A stretch of 64,000 nucleotides of DNA from Gammaproteobacteria bacterium. Lineage in GTDB: Bacteria > Pseudomonadota > Gammaproteobacteria > Steroidobacterales > Steroidobacteraceae. The notes beneath the pieces were generated by a model, which searched no databases, was not told the origin of the DNA, and was given only the letters and a program-made list of their open reading frames with translations. This document shows positions 30,366 to 41,306 of this stretch, piece after piece. Each line of letters begins with the position of its first letter. Position 1 is the first letter of the stretch. The stretch lies in contig JANYLM010000130.1 of NCBI GenBank assembly GCA_025357835.1, forward strand, positions 1 to 64,000. Reading direction: 5' to 3'. The translations under genes were made by a program, and so were the position numbers.

Positions 30366-31472
30366 TCAATGCGCCGGGAGATAGGCGATATCCAAGGGCG
30401 CTGCCGGCTTACCCAAGTAGATGCTTGCCACCCCGTCGGCAATTTGCCCCGGCTTCGCATCGCCGAGATTGGTCAGCACGACGACCGTGATACCGTCATC
30501 GACGTAGCGCGAGATCTGCGTCTCGAATCCCTGCCATTGCCCCTCGTGCTGCACCACAGAATGACCGTCCTTGGTTTCGATGAACCACCCAAACCCATAG
30601 TGACCGGGATTCGGTTTCCCGTTGCGAAGTTTTGCGACGGTCCACATCTGCTGCAAGCTCGCTTTCTTAAGAAGCCGGTCGGTGTAGAGCGCAGCGTCCC
30701 ACTTCGCGAGATCGAGAATGGAGAAATACAGACTGCCGTCCGCGGTGGTATTTAACGTCGGAGAAACCCACTCCTGGTTTTTCAATATGCCCTTGTCCAA
30801 ACGGTATCCCGCGGAGCGATTAGGAATGATGTCCGCCTCATTTATGATGCGGGACGTCGACATCCCGAGCGGCTTGAAGATTCTTTCCTGCAGGAAATCG
30901 CCGTAGAATTGGCCGGTCACCTTATGGATGAGAATGCCGAGCGTCAGGTATCCTAGATTGCTATAGCTCCAATCCGTTCCCGGCGGATATGCCAGGGGGA
31001 TTGCTCCGACGATCTTCAGGAGTTGGGCTTCTGTGTAATCCTGGCGCAGGTCGAAGTCTTTCGGATAGTCGGTGAAGCCCGCGGTATGACTCAGCAGCTG
31101 GCGAACCGTCACCTGGGTCCACGACGCGGGCGCTTCCGGAAAATACTTGGTGAGGGGATCTTCCAAGCCGACTTTGCCGGCCTCGACCAACATCATCACG
31201 GCGGTAGCGGTGAATTGCTTGCCCATCGAGCCGGACTGAAATATGGATTCAGGCGCGGTCGGCACTTTCAATTCGACATTGGACAGTCCAAAGCCTTCCG
31301 CGCGGATGGGTTGGCCCTGGCGCGACACGAGCAGCGCCAATCCGGGAATTTGCTGTTTCTTCATTTCGGCCCGCACGAATTGCCCCACGGCATCGGTGTG
31401 CTGATTCGACGCGAACGTCGGCGATGAAGAAACAACGGCCATGCATAAGAAGACGGTGCGAGCAAAGTTCAA
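30366..31472 (-). CDS. Serine hydrolase (class C beta-lactamase / penicillin-binding family)
   Basis: FQSGSMGKQFTATAVMMLVE (SxxK), YSNLGYLTLGILI (YxN). Confidence 0.88.
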   Translation of the reverse strand: MNFARTVFLCMAVVSSSPTFASNQHTDAVGQFVRAEMKKQQIPGLALLVSRQGQPIRAEGFGLSNVELKVPTAPESIFQSGSMGKQFTATAVMMLVEAGKVGLEDPLTKYFPEAPASWTQVTVRQLLSHTAGFTDYPKDFDLRQDYTEAQLLKIVGAIPLAYPPGTDWSYSNLGYLTLGILIHKVTGQFYGDFLQERIFKPLGMSTSRIINEADIIPNRSAGYRLDKGILKNQEWVSPTLNTTADGSLYFSILDLAKWDAALYTDRLLKKASLQQMWTVAKLRNGKPNPGHYGFGWFIETKDGHSVVQHEGQWQGFETQISRYVDDGITVVVLTNLGDAKPGQIADGVASIYLGKPAAPLDIAYLPAH

Positions 31473-31562
31473 AGGAAATCCTCCGATTGCTTAGTCAACG
31501 ACTGTGGGCAGTTTCGCATTAATTCGCCGCACCACCGCTGTTGTCAACCCGGCGCCCCGGTC

Positions 31563-32378
31563 TCAGTGTTGGCAGGTCGAGCACCAGTACGTGGAACGTT
31601 GGCCCTGGACGAATTGCTTAACGGCGGACTTGCAGACGCGACAGCGCTCTCCGGCGCGTTCATACACGAATAATTTCTGACGGAAATACCCGGGCGCGCC
31701 ATCGGCGTTGACGTAGTCGCGCAGCGTGGTGCCGCCAATTTTTATCGCCTCGCGGAGCACCTCTTTGATGGCCTGCGCCAGCGCCCGGGCTTCGCGGCGG
31801 GTGAGGCGCCCCGCCGCGCGCCGCGGAGCCACGCGGGCGCGAAACAAAGCCTCGCTGGCGTAGATGTTGCCCACCCCCACGACCAGCTGAGAATTCATTA
31901 TAAATTGCTTGATGGCCACGCTGCGCTTGCGGGTCACACGGTGCAGGTACCCGCCGTCGAATGCCTCGCCCAGGGGTTCGGGCGCCAGCTTGGCGAGCAG
32001 CGGGTGCAGAGCGGGATCGGTTTCAGTCCAATGTAAGCTGCCGAAGCGCCGTGGGTCGTGGAATCGCAGTACCCACCCGCCATCCACCCGAATGTCCCAG
32101 TGATCGTGGGTCTTGGGCGCCGTGTCGAGCTTGACCAGGCGCAGGCTTCCCGACATACCGAGATGCAGGATGACGGTGCCCGCGTCGAAGCGGATCAAGA
32201 TGTACTTCGCGCGCCGCTCGATGCCGCGTACGGTTTGGCCGCGAATGGCCGCTTCGAAGTGGGGGACGATGGGCCAGCGCAGGCGGCGCTCGCGCACGAC
32301 AACTTCGAGCACGCGACGCTCGAGCAGAGCAGGCGCTATGCCGCGTTTCGTCGTTTCTACTTCAGGGAGCTCGGGCGT
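31563..32378 (-). CDS. mutM: Formamidopyrimidine-DNA glycosylase; apparent ACG initiation codon
   Basis: (T)PELPEVETTKRGIAPALLERRVLEVVVRERRLRWPI upstream of the track ORF; C-terminal zinc finger CRVCKSAVKQFVQGQRSTYWCSTCQ. Confidence 0.9.
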   Translation of the reverse strand, partial: TPELPEVETTKRGIAPALLERRVLEVVVRERRLRWPIVPHFEAAIRGQTVRGIERRAKYILIRFDAGTVILHLGMSGSLRLVKLDTAPKTHDHWDIRVDGGWVLRFHDPRRFGSLHWTETDPALHPLLAKLAPEPLGEAFDGGYLHRVTRKRSVAIKQFIMNSQLVVGVGNIYASEALFRARVAPRRAAGRLTRREARALAQAIKEVLREAIKIGGTTLRDYVNADGAPGYFRQKLFVYERAGERCRVCKSAVKQFVQGQRSTYWCSTCQH

Positions 32379-32402
32379 GTGACAGCTCGGGCGGAGTAAA
32401 CG

Positions 32403-32558
32403 CTACTTGATCTTCGATTCTTTGTAAGCGACGTGCTTGCGCACGACCGGATCGAATTTCTTCGTTTCTAATTTGTCGGGATGCAGACGCTTGTTCTTCG
32501 TGGTCGTGTAGTAGTGACCAGTGCCCGCCGAGGAGACTAATTTGATTTTGTCGCGCAT
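32403..32558 (-). CDS. rpmG: 50S ribosomal protein L33
   Basis: [24 protein letters not shown]...[11 protein letters not shown]. Confidence 0.97.
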   Translation of the reverse strand: MRDKIKLVSSAGTGHYYTTTKNKRLHPDKLETKKFDPVVRKHVAYKESKIK

Positions 32559-32568
32559 GAGTTGCTCC

Positions 32569-32805
32569 TTAAACCTTAACGCCCTTGGCGCGCAGATCCG
32601 CGACCACCACATCCACGCCGCGTTTCTCGATGGTGCGCAGGCCCCTGGTAGACACTCGGAGGCTCAGGAAGCGCTTTTCGATTTCCGACCAGAAGCGATG
32701 AGTGTGCAAATTCGGCAAAAACCGGCGCCGCTTGCGATTGTTCGCATGGGAGACCGTATTACCTGTTTTGGGGCCTTTACCCGTGACTTGGCAAACTCGC
32801 GACAT
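32569..32805 (-). CDS. rpmB: 50S ribosomal protein L28
   Basis: [34 protein letters not shown]. Confidence 0.97.
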   Translation of the reverse strand: MSRVCQVTGKGPKTGNTVSHANNRKRRRFLPNLHTHRFWSEIEKRFLSLRVSTRGLRTIEKRGVDVVVADLRAKGVKV

Positions 32806-32973
32806 GGCGTAAACCTTTAGACTTGGAAGCGTTGAACAGCCGCGCTTTATACCAGGCCATCTGCGGCCAGGCAAGGTCACGAACCTTTAATATTTAAAAT
32901 TCAATGGGTTACGAGATGACTCTGGCGAGCCTGCCATTCCCTGACTGCGCCACCGGCGGGGCGGAGTTTGCCC

Positions 32974-33906
32974 TTACGCCATGCCAAACGGCAGGTTCGG
33001 AGAGCTGATGACGCGATCACCCACCGTCTCACCGCGTGCGAACGCCAGCGCAGCATCGATGACTTCCGGTGCGTCCACTATTTTGTGGTGGCCGAGCCCC
33101 TGGGTGGTGAGCAGCCGCGCACCGGCCCAGTGGCGCGCATAGCGTTCACCTTCTTCCCAGGGCACTTCGCCATCGTCGAGATCATGCACGATCAGACCCG
33201 GTTGACCCAGCGCCGGAAGATGACGATGCACCTGCAGATCGCGCACGGCAATGCCGGTGCGCCGGTGCAGCAAGGTGAGGAAAGGCTGGTGCAGATGCTC
33301 GCCCAGATGCACGAACCGCAGGAAGCGAGCCGCCGCAGCCTCCATATCGGCCGCAGGCGCGAGCATGATCAAACGCCGCGCCCGCCACTGCTCGCCCTGT
33401 GCCAGAGCCAAGGCGGCCCCGCCAAGCGAATGGCCGATAGCCAGATCAGCGCTGCCGTAGTGTTGCCCCAGCGCGCGGACGGTGGCCACGAAATCAGGCA
33501 GAGTGCAAAGTTGCCCGGTACTGCGGCCATGTCCCGGCTGGTCGAAGCTGACCACGGCCAAGCCCAGTCCACGCAGCAGTTCCACCCACGGCAGAAAGCG
33601 CAACCCAAAACTGGACCAGCCATGCGCCAGCAGCACATAGGGCTGCGCAGCCGGATCGCCCCAGACATAGGTGGCGATGGTTTCTCCGTCCACTTGCAAC
33701 TCGCCTTGCCGCATTGCCTGATCGGGCAGCGCCGTCCTGGCGCGTTTGCGGCTGCTGGCGAATGGCGTCGCGAACAGGCGAGCTGCCTTCAGCACCGTGT
33801 GCTGCGGCGCCAGGCGGCCGCCGAGGGCGAAGCTCGCGCGCACGGCGCTCAGTTGCAACTTGGAGAGGGCAGGGTGTTTGCGGTGTGGGGGGTGCGCAGG
33901 GAGCAT
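32974..33906 (-). CDS. Alpha/beta hydrolase
   Basis: YVLLAHGWSSFGLRF, AIGHSLGGAALALA. Confidence 0.85.
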   Translation of the reverse strand: MLPAHPPHRKHPALSKLQLSAVRASFALGGRLAPQHTVLKAARLFATPFASSRKRARTALPDQAMRQGELQVDGETIATYVWGDPAAQPYVLLAHGWSSFGLRFLPWVELLRGLGLAVVSFDQPGHGRSTGQLCTLPDFVATVRALGQHYGSADLAIGHSLGGAALALAQGEQWRARRLIMLAPAADMEAAAARFLRFVHLGEHLHQPFLTLLHRRTGIAVRDLQVHRHLPALGQPGLIVHDLDDGEVPWEEGERYARHWAGARLLTTQGLGHHKIVDAPEVIDAALAFARGETVGDRVISSPNLPFGMA

Positions 33907-33924
33907 GATTTGGCAGCCCCGGGA

Positions 33925-34527
33925 TCAGGCATGGTAGCTGGCGAACAGGCGATCGATGGCGGTATTCGCTCGAGCATGGGCTTGCTCGAAACCGAATAGC
34001 CCCGCATCGTGGTGCAGGCCGAGCATCAGGGCATAGATCTCGAAGGCTAGTTGGGCGGCGTCGGTGTCATCGCGCAGGTGGCCCTCCGCCACCGCCTGCG
34101 CTATGGACTTCTGCAACTCGTTCCGCCACCCGGCCTGCTGGCTCACCACTGCATCGCGCAAAGCGCCCTCGCGGCCATCGTATTCGCTGGCCGCGGAGAG
34201 CAGCACGCAGCCGCTCTGGTATTTCTGCCCCCAGTCGACCCAACTCGCCACGATGGCGCGCAGGCGTGGCAGGCCGCGCGGCTGGCCCAGCGCCGGCAGA
34301 AGAACGTTCGCCGTGAAGCGGCGGGCGCCGAGTTCCAGCACAGCTAACTGCAAATCCTCGCGGGAACCGAAATGAGCGAACACGCCGCTCTTGGACATGC
34401 CCACGGCCTGCGCCAGGGTGCCGATGGACAAGCCTTCCAAGCCATCGCCGCAGGCGATGCCATAGGCATGTTCCAGAATGACTTCGCGGGTGGTGGCGCG
34501 CTTGGTGAGGCTGGCGACGGCGTTCAT
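33925..34527 (-). CDS. TetR/AcrR family transcriptional regulator
   Basis: REVILEHAYGIACGDGLEGLSIGTLAQAVGMSKSGVFAHFGSREDL. Confidence 0.9.
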   Translation of the reverse strand: MNAVASLTKRATTREVILEHAYGIACGDGLEGLSIGTLAQAVGMSKSGVFAHFGSREDLQLAVLELGARRFTANVLLPALGQPRGLPRLRAIVASWVDWGQKYQSGCVLLSAASEYDGREGALRDAVVSQQAGWRNELQKSIAQAVAEGHLRDDTDAAQLAFEIYALMLGLHHDAGLFGFEQAHARANTAIDRLFASYHA

Positions 34528-34767
34528 GCCCAATAGAATAGCACGACCGTTCGTTCTTTTATAGATGGAGCTCCGGCTCAGCGAATCGCTCAGCACCCCC
34601 GCCGGTCCCGAGGCTCATTTATAACGTACAAGTGTGATGGCCTGTGCACACCCCTCTAAGGAGCCGCCCGGTCTAACCCGTCGATCTTATAGCTCGCTTC
34701 GACGAAATCGCTACGTCCACAGTCGTCGTAATTTTGGGTGTTGTCCGCATCCGCACGGCAATCATCA

Positions 34768-35454
34768 TCAAACCAGCCCTCGCTCCGCCAGCGACACGCT
34801 GGCGCCGTCGCCAACGATGATGTGGTCCAGCAGGCGTATGTCGACCAGGCCCAGCGCTTCTTTGACCCGCTGGGTAATCAATTCGTCGGCCTGGCTGGGC
34901 TCGGCGACCCCGGAAGGGTGGTTGTGGGCGATGATCACCGCAGCCGCGTTGCGTTGTAACGCCAGCTTGACGATTTCGCGAGGGTGGACGCTGGCGCCGT
35001 CAATCGTGCCGCGAAACAATTCCTGGAATTGAATCAGGCGATGGCGCTTGTCCAGGTACAGGCAGCAAAACACTTCGTGTTCGAGGTCGCGCAGCTGCGA
35101 GCATAGAAAGTCGCGGGTGGCCCTTGGGCTGGCGAGAGAGGGGCCGGCGCGTAGGGTCTCCGACAGCTGCCGCCTGGCGAGCTCGACCGCTGCCTGTAAT
35201 TCCGCGAACCGAGCCAACCCAAGTCCACGCTCAGCACAGAATCTCTGCCTATCGGCCGCGATCAATTTGCGTAAGGAGTGAAAACTCTTGAGCACATCGC
35301 GCGCGAGGTCCACCGCTGAGTGACCGCGGGTTCCGGTGCGCAGCAAGATCGCCAGCAACTCCGCGTCCGACAGCGCAGCCGCGCCCTTTTCAAGCAGCTT
35401 CTCGCGCGGTCGTTCATCGCTGGGCCAGTCGCGAATTGCCATGCGGGCAAGCAT
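34768..35454 (-). CDS. radC: RadC/JAB-domain DNA repair protein
   Basis: [42 protein letters not shown]. Confidence 0.95.
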   Translation of the reverse strand: MLARMAIRDWPSDERPREKLLEKGAAALSDAELLAILLRTGTRGHSAVDLARDVLKSFHSLRKLIAADRQRFCAERGLGLARFAELQAAVELARRQLSETLRAGPSLASPRATRDFLCSQLRDLEHEVFCCLYLDKRHRLIQFQELFRGTIDGASVHPREIVKLALQRNAAAVIIAHNHPSGVAEPSQADELITQRVKEALGLVDIRLLDHIIVGDGASVSLAERGLV

Positions 35455-35515
35455 GGTCGGCCCAAGAACAACTCTCCAGCCGCATTTCGTTGGCGAGCGA
35501 CGAGATTGGCGCGGA

Positions 35516-35974
35516 CTAGCAGTGTCCCGAGCTGCCGAAGCCGCCTGTGCCGCGCGAGGTCGCCGAGAAATCCTCCACCACTTCGAATCCCACCTGAACC
35601 ACCGGCACGAACACCATCTGTGCGATGCGATCGCCTGGGTTGATGATGAAGGGCGCGGCGCCGCGATTCCACACCGACACCATCAGCGGTCCCTGATAAT
35701 CGGAATCGATCAGACCGACCAGATTGCCGAGCACGATGCCGCTCTTGTGGCCGAGCCCCGAGCGCGGCAACAGCACCGCGGCAAGTGCCGGATCACCTAT
35801 GTAAATCGAAACGCCGGTGGGAATCAGTTCGGCGGCGCCGGGCGCAAGCGTGAGCGCAGCGTCGACGCAGGCGCGCAAATCCATGCCAGCCGAACCGGCC
35901 GTCGCATGCTGGGGCAGGGGGAATTCTCGGCCGATGCGCGGATCGAGGATCCGCAGCTTGATTTTGCGTTGCAT
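35516..35974 (-). CDS. dut: dUTP diphosphatase
   Basis: [49 protein letters not shown]. Confidence 0.97.
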   Translation of the reverse strand: MQRKIKLRILDPRIGREFPLPQHATAGSAGMDLRACVDAALTLAPGAAELIPTGVSIYIGDPALAAVLLPRSGLGHKSGIVLGNLVGLIDSDYQGPLMVSVWNRGAAPFIINPGDRIAQMVFVPVVQVGFEVVEDFSATSRGTGGFGSSGHC

Positions 35975-35978
35975 TCTT

Positions 35979-37256
35979 CTAGCGCCGTGCGCGCCGCGCG
36001 CGCACTCGTTCGCGCGGCATGGGGGTGGGTCGGCGCTTGCGTGTGCCCCGGCGCGGGCTGCCGTCCGGCGGCGGCAAACGCTGGGCGATGAGCGCGATGA
36101 GTTGGCGCGCGACTTCGATTTTCGGTCCGCGCGCCACCTCTGCCTTGCCGCCGGGCCAAATGACGGTGAGCGCATTGTCGTCGCAATCGAAGGCGATCCC
36201 TTCTCCGACCTGGTTGGCGGCAATCATGTCCAGCTTCTTGCGCTTGAGTTTGCTGCGCGCATTCTCCTCGACGTCATTGGTCTCGGCCGCGAACCCCACC
36301 ACGAAGGGTCTGTTGGCCATGTCCGCGACCGACTTGACGATATCGGGAGCAGGTTCGAGATCGAGTTTGACCGATAAGCCGTGCTTTTTGATCTTCTGTT
36401 TGGCGACGGTTACCGGCTGAAAGTCGGCCACCGCCGCGGCCGCGATGAACACGTCGACATCCGCCACTTGGCGGTGAACGGCTGAGTACATATCGCGGGC
36501 ACTTTCCACATTGATGCGCGTGATGCCGGCGGGCGTCGGTAATTGCACCGGTCCCGTGACGATAGTGACATGCGCACCGGCTTCGCGGGCCGCGTCCGCG
36601 ACGGCAAATCCCATTTTTCCCGAGCTGCGGTTGGTCAGATAACGCACAGGATCAAGGCGTTCGCGGGTCGGTCCGGCGGTGATCAATACATTGAGCCCCG
36701 CCAACAGCCCGGTGTTGGCGGCTGGTTCCAGCAGGCTTTCGGCCAGTTTCACGGGTTCCCACATGCGCCCCACACCGACCTCGCCGCAGGCTTGGTTGCC
36801 GGAATCCGGGCCGAGGATGCGAATGCCGCGCGAAATCAGGGTATTCACATTGGCCTGCGTGGCCTTGTTGGCCCACATCACCCGATTCATCGCCGGCGCG
36901 AGAACGATGGGTGCTTCAGTGGCGAGGCACAGGGTAGCCAATAAATCATCCGCCCGCCCACCCGCCAAACGTGCAATGAAATCCGCGCTCGCCGGCGCGA
37001 TCAGCACTGTCTGCGCCCAGCGCGCCAGCTCGATGTGGCCCATAGCCGCTTCCGCCGCGTCATCCCATAAATCGCTGCGCGCCGGCCTGCCCGATATCGC
37101 TTGAAAGGTCATGGGCGAGACGAAGCGCTGCGCCGCGCTCGTCATGACCACCTGTACGTCCGCGCCGCGCTCCATCAGCCGGCGCACCAGATCAGGACTC
37201 TTGTACGCGGCGATACCGCCCGTGACGCCCACTAAAATTCGAGTCTTCGGCGTCAA
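35979..37256 (-). CDS. coaBC: Bifunctional phosphopantothenoylcysteine decarboxylase / phosphopantothenate-cysteine ligase
   Basis: [65 protein letters not shown]. Confidence 0.96.
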   Translation of the reverse strand: MTPKTRILVGVTGGIAAYKSPDLVRRLMERGADVQVVMTSAAQRFVSPMTFQAISGRPARSDLWDDAAEAAMGHIELARWAQTVLIAPASADFIARLAGGRADDLLATLCLATEAPIVLAPAMNRVMWANKATQANVNTLISRGIRILGPDSGNQACGEVGVGRMWEPVKLAESLLEPAANTGLLAGLNVLITAGPTRERLDPVRYLTNRSSGKMGFAVADAAREAGAHVTIVTGPVQLPTPAGITRINVESARDMYSAVHRQVADVDVFIAAAAVADFQPVTVAKQKIKKHGLSVKLDLEPAPDIVKSVADMANRPFVVGFAAETNDVEENARSKLKRKKLDMIAANQVGEGIAFDCDDNALTVIWPGGKAEVARGPKIEVARQLIALIAQRLPPPDGSPRRGTRKRRPTPMPRERVRARRARR

Positions 37257-37882
37257 CGGCTTACCTTCAGCTCTTTGAAGCGCGCGATGTCGCTTTCGAA
37301 TTGTTTACGCATTATCGCTTCCTCACTGCTCTTCTCGCGCAGGTTCTGTTCTTGCGTGCGGATGTCGTTTCCCAAGCGCACCAGGTCCTCGGCGATTTGA
37401 TCCGGCATGGCCGGAGCTTTGGCGGCACTGTTATAGGGCCTGTAATTCATGCTGCCGGCACGCAATTTCTTCATTTTCCCGTTCAACACTTCGAGAAATT
37501 GCGAAGTGACCTTGATTTGATCGGTCAGCAGCGTCACCCGCTGATCGCGCAAGCGTTCTATTTCCTGCACCGATCCATAGGTATTCAGCAAGTTGTGGTC
37601 GCGGTTGCGGCTCTGCTCGGCCTCGGACTTCTTTTGGTCGTCGTCGGCCAGTTGTTCGGGGGTCTTCTGGGCATCGAGACGATTGATCTCGACGCCCTGG
37701 GAATTGATGACTTGCTGCTCTTTCGCGGCGGACTCCGGTGGAATGTGATCGCCGTAGTGGGTAACCCCCTGCTCATCCACCCATTTGTACAGGGTGCGGC
37801 CGTTCGAGGTCCCGGACGCGAAACCCGGCGGGGCGAGCAGGGTCAGAACACAGAGCAGCCAAGCGACATTCTTCAAGCGCAT
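37253..37882 (-). CDS. DUF4124-domain secreted protein
   Basis: Signal peptide, then GRTLYKWVDEQGVTHYGDHIPPES. Confidence 0.8.
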   Translation of the reverse strand: MRLKNVAWLLCVLTLLAPPGFASGTSNGRTLYKWVDEQGVTHYGDHIPPESAAKEQQVINSQGVEINRLDAQKTPEQLADDDQKKSEAEQSRNRDHNLLNTYGSVQEIERLRDQRVTLLTDQIKVTSQFLEVLNGKMKKLRAGSMNYRPYNSAAKAPAMPDQIAEDLVRLGNDIRTQEQNLREKSSEEAIMRKQFESDIARFKELKVSR

Positions 37883-37944
37883 ATCCTCACGGGAAGCGGC
37901 GCTCATTGTGAGCGGAGCGCTCTGTCTTTTCCAGGGCCTGCGCC

Positions 37945-38595
37945 TCAAATTGCAAGCCCATAACGCTCCCGGTAGGCTTGCATGCGCTTAAGATCGTCGC
38001 CGCGCCCCTGCAGCGAAATATGGTGCATCAAATCGGCGAGATTGACGACTGAAATGACGGGTATTCCATACTGGTCGCGCACCTCCTGCACGGCCGACAA
38101 GCGGCTCTGCGGGGCGACTTCCTGACGATCCAACGCGAGCAGCACACCGGCCGGCCGCGCGCCCGCGCCGCGAATGATGTCGATGGATTCGCGGATCGCC
38201 GTGCCCGCCGTAATGACGTCATCCACGATGAGAACCTCCCCGGCCAAGGGGCCGCCGACGATGCTGCCACCCTCTCCGTGGTCCTTGGCCTCCTTGCGAT
38301 TGAACGCAAACGGCAGATTGCGGCCCGCCGATTCTGCCAGAGCCGCCGCGGTCACCGTGACCAAGGGGATGCCCTTGTAAGCCGGCCCGAACAGCATGTC
38401 GTACTTGACGTCGGAGGCCGTGATCGCCGCCGCATAGGCGCGTCCCACCGCGGCGACCGCGGCGCCGGTGTTGAACAGGCCGGCATTGAAAAAATACGGA
38501 CTTTCGCGGCCCGACTTCAGCGTAAAGCTGCCGAATCTCAGAACCCCGAGCCGCATGCACAAATCGATGAAGTCACTTTGATATGCCAAGGTCAT
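37945..38595 (-). CDS. pyrE: Orotate phosphoribosyltransferase
   Basis: [42 protein letters not shown]. Confidence 0.97.
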   Translation of the reverse strand: MTLAYQSDFIDLCMRLGVLRFGSFTLKSGRESPYFFNAGLFNTGAAVAAVGRAYAAAITASDVKYDMLFGPAYKGIPLVTVTAAALAESAGRNLPFAFNRKEAKDHGEGGSIVGGPLAGEVLIVDDVITAGTAIRESIDIIRGAGARPAGVLLALDRQEVAPQSRLSAVQEVRDQYGIPVISVVNLADLMHHISLQGRGDDLKRMQAYRERYGLAI

Positions 38596-38611
38596 AGGGG
38601 CTGATATTATC

Positions 38612-39988
38612 GTGCGGGATGAGCATCGTCATGTTGAACGCGGGAAACGGGATCGGTCAAATAGCGACTGGGCCTATCGCCATGCCCGAAATTCACTCGG
38701 CGGTGGCGATACCGAGCCGCAGCGTTTGACCGTAGCGGCGAAGCCCACCCTGCTGCAAGCGCTCGGCGATAAGCGCATGGTGGCCGTTCTGCTATTGAGT
38801 TTCGCGTCCGGGCTGCCTTTTAATTTGACCGGATTCACGGTACAGGCGTGGCTGGCGTCCACCGGGCTCAGCATTAAGACCATCGGCATTTTTTCCTTGG
38901 TGGCGCTGCCTCTTAACTTCAAATTCCTGTGGGCGCCGTTACTGGATCGCTATTTGCCACCATTCTTAGGCCGTCGACGCGGCTGGATTTTGATCTTTCA
39001 GGCCTGCCTCACCGTGTGCATCGCCGTCATGGGTTTCTGCTCACCGACGAAGGAACTCTACGTGCTCGGCGCCATCACATTGTTCTTAGCCTTCCTTTCG
39101 GCGTCTCAGGACATCGTGATCGACGCGTATCGCGTGGACACCATTCCAGCCAGCGAGCGAGCCCTCGCTGCCGCGGCGACTGCGTTCGGTTACCGGACGG
39201 CGGCCATGCTGGCGGGCGCGGCGCTGGTCTATATCGCCGCCAGCGTCGGCTGGGAGCTGGCCTTTTTGGCGGTGGCCGGCCTCATGGCAGCCACCATGCT
39301 GGCGACCCTGTGGGCGCCGGAGCCGGACGCGCCAGGCCATGCGCCGCGCACCTTGGCGGATGCGGTCTGGCACCCACTGCGCGCACTGCTGCAGCAGCAA
39401 GGCATGTGGGGCTTTCTAGTGCTCATTTTGCTCTACAAGGTGGGCGACGCCCTGGCACTTAGCCTGTACAGCACCTTCATGATTAAGGGCATCGGCTTCA
39501 CACTGCATCAGTTGAGCATCGCCGGCAAATTGAACATGACCATTTCAACGATGATCGGCGTGACCTTCGGCGGCTGGGTCTATATTCGCTGGGGAACGTT
39601 TCGTTCGCTGCTGGTTTTTGGTATCGGCCAGGCATTGACCAATTTGCTCTACATGTGGCTGGCACTGGCCGGGAAGAAAGTCTGGTTGCTGGCGCTAGCG
39701 ACATCCTTGGATACCATGATCGGCGGCATGGGTCAGGCGGCGTTCGTCGCATTTTTGATGTCGCTGTGCTCCGCCGATTTCAGCGCGACTCAGTATGCTC
39801 TTTTGTCTGCGCTCGCAACCTTGCCACGCACCGTGACCGGAGCGATCGCTGGGCAACTTGTCCCGGTAATCGGCTGGGCAAATTTCTTCGTGGTCACCTG
39901 TATGGTAGCGGTGCCGGGGCTGATATTGTTGGTAATACTTCGCGGGCCCTTGAACGAACTAGCGGCGCGCGAAGCCGCGAAGGGCTAG
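38612..39988 (+). CDS. AmpG-like MFS muropeptide transporter
   Basis: [37 protein letters not shown]. Confidence 0.85.
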   Translation: MRDEHRHVERGKRDRSNSDWAYRHARNSLGGGDTEPQRLTVAAKPTLLQALGDKRMVAVLLLSFASGLPFNLTGFTVQAWLASTGLSIKTIGIFSLVALPLNFKFLWAPLLDRYLPPFLGRRRGWILIFQACLTVCIAVMGFCSPTKELYVLGAITLFLAFLSASQDIVIDAYRVDTIPASERALAAAATAFGYRTAAMLAGAALVYIAASVGWELAFLAVAGLMAATMLATLWAPEPDAPGHAPRTLADAVWHPLRALLQQQGMWGFLVLILLYKVGDALALSLYSTFMIKGIGFTLHQLSIAGKLNMTISTMIGVTFGGWVYIRWGTFRSLLVFGIGQALTNLLYMWLALAGKKVWLLALATSLDTMIGGMGQAAFVAFLMSLCSADFSATQYALLSALATLPRTVTGAIAGQLVPVIGWANFFVVTCMVAVPGLILLVILRGPLNELAAREAAKG

Positions 39989-40027
39989 GCGTCGGAGCAA
40001 AGAGCCTGAGGAACAGCGCGGCAAAAT

Positions 40028-40363
40028 TCAGCGACGCATCGAGCGATCGTGCGGCGTGGACCACTGGCTGCGTGTGTTGTCCTCGAACTCACGATCCAGG
40101 TCTTCGGCTTCCATATCCACGGCGCCCGACCAGTCCTCCGGCGCATCGGCCGCATCGATGACTTCGTCGAGCAACTGCTCGTTCCAGGAATCGAATTCCA
40201 TTTCAGTGACGGTGCCGTCGAAGTACTGAATTTCAATGGTTTGGTCTTCGTCGTCGATTGCGACCACTTCAAAGAGTTCGTTGGTGCCACCCCGGTACCA
40301 TTGCCCAACGATCGGCCTGATTACGTTCATCTTGCCGCCTCCGAATGCCATGCTCAACCCCAT
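40028..40363 (-). CDS. Small conserved acidic protein (DUF6763-like)
   Basis: IVGQWYRGGTNELFEVVAIDDEDQTIEIQYFDGTVTEMEFDSWNE. Confidence 0.6.
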   Translation of the reverse strand: MGLSMAFGGGKMNVIRPIVGQWYRGGTNELFEVVAIDDEDQTIEIQYFDGTVTEMEFDSWNEQLLDEVIDAADAPEDWSGAVDMEAEDLDREFEDNTRSQWSTPHDRSMRR

Positions 40364-40567
40364 TCAACTCCCAATGAGTGATTCGCGCAATATGTAATTT
40401 TTGCGCGCAGCAGCATCACTAGTGATCCAACAACTCATCAAATTCTTCGCGGTCGCTGGCCACCATTTTGCTGACCGTCTGCGGGGTCGGTGCAAAGCCG
40501 CTGCTGTTCGCGCTGGCCGTGCGATTCATCATCGTCGGGCTTCGCGGCAGCTTCCTGATAGCCGCCG

Positions 40568-41275
40568 CTACGGCTGGGATGGCGTTGCCGCGAGTGCCAC
40601 GAGCTTCGTGTAAGCCAAATCCCACACTCCATGACCCAGGCGCGCGCCGCGCCGCTCAAAGCGGGTGGGCAGTCTGAAATCCGGGCGCGCCACATAGGTT
40701 GAGTCCGTGCTCAAAGAGGCGAGATGAGGGCTTGCATTGCACACGGCCAACATTTGCTCTGCATACTCCTGCCAGTCCGTGGCGAGGCGCAGCACCCCCC
40801 CGGAACGTAGCTTGGCCGCCGCCGATGCCACGAACTCAAGGTCGATCAGGCGTCGCTTGTGATGACGCTTCTTGTGCCAAGGATCGGGAAAGAACACCAG
40901 AATTTCATCGAAGGAATCGTTGCGCAGCTGCTCGCTCAACACCTCGACGGCGTCGTGACAGATGACGCGCAGATTGCGCAACTTCGCCTGCGCGGCGTGC
41001 AGCAGCAAGCGGCCCACTCCCGGGCGATGCACCTCGATCCCTAAATAGTCGATGTGAGGATGATTCTCCGCCAGGTTCCCAATTACTTCCCCCACCCCGA
41101 AGCCGATCTCTAGGCAGCGCGGCGCGCGGCGTCCGAAAATCGCGTCCAAGTCCAATGGGCGATCGCCCCGGTCCACGCCGTAGGATGGCCATAGCTCTGT
41201 GAGTGCGCGCTCCTGCGCGGGCGTCATGCGGCCGGCGCGCAGGACGAAGCTGCGAATATGGCGTTGTGTCTGCAT
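40568..41275 (-). CDS. trmB: tRNA (guanine-N7-)-methyltransferase
   Basis: IRSFVLRAGRMTPAQERAL, LEIGFGVGEVIGNLAENHP, FPDPWHKKRHHKRRLI. Confidence 0.96.
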   Translation of the reverse strand: MQTQRHIRSFVLRAGRMTPAQERALTELWPSYGVDRGDRPLDLDAIFGRRAPRCLEIGFGVGEVIGNLAENHPHIDYLGIEVHRPGVGRLLLHAAQAKLRNLRVICHDAVEVLSEQLRNDSFDEILVFFPDPWHKKRHHKRRLIDLEFVASAAAKLRSGGVLRLATDWQEYAEQMLAVCNASPHLASLSTDSTYVARPDFRLPTRFERRGARLGHGVWDLAYTKLVALAATPSQP

Positions 41276-41306
41276 GGGCGCGAAGTCTGCCTGATATCAT
41301 GCTTCG

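Noticed and set aside
32968-33999. 343-aa plus-strand ORF
   Set aside because: Antisense to a convincing alpha/beta hydrolase; Arg/Gln/His-rich composition without recognisable domains.
34768-35454. RadC-like gene as a marker of a mobile or defence island
   Set aside because: It lies in a normal housekeeping context next to dut-coaBC with no phage or defence genes.
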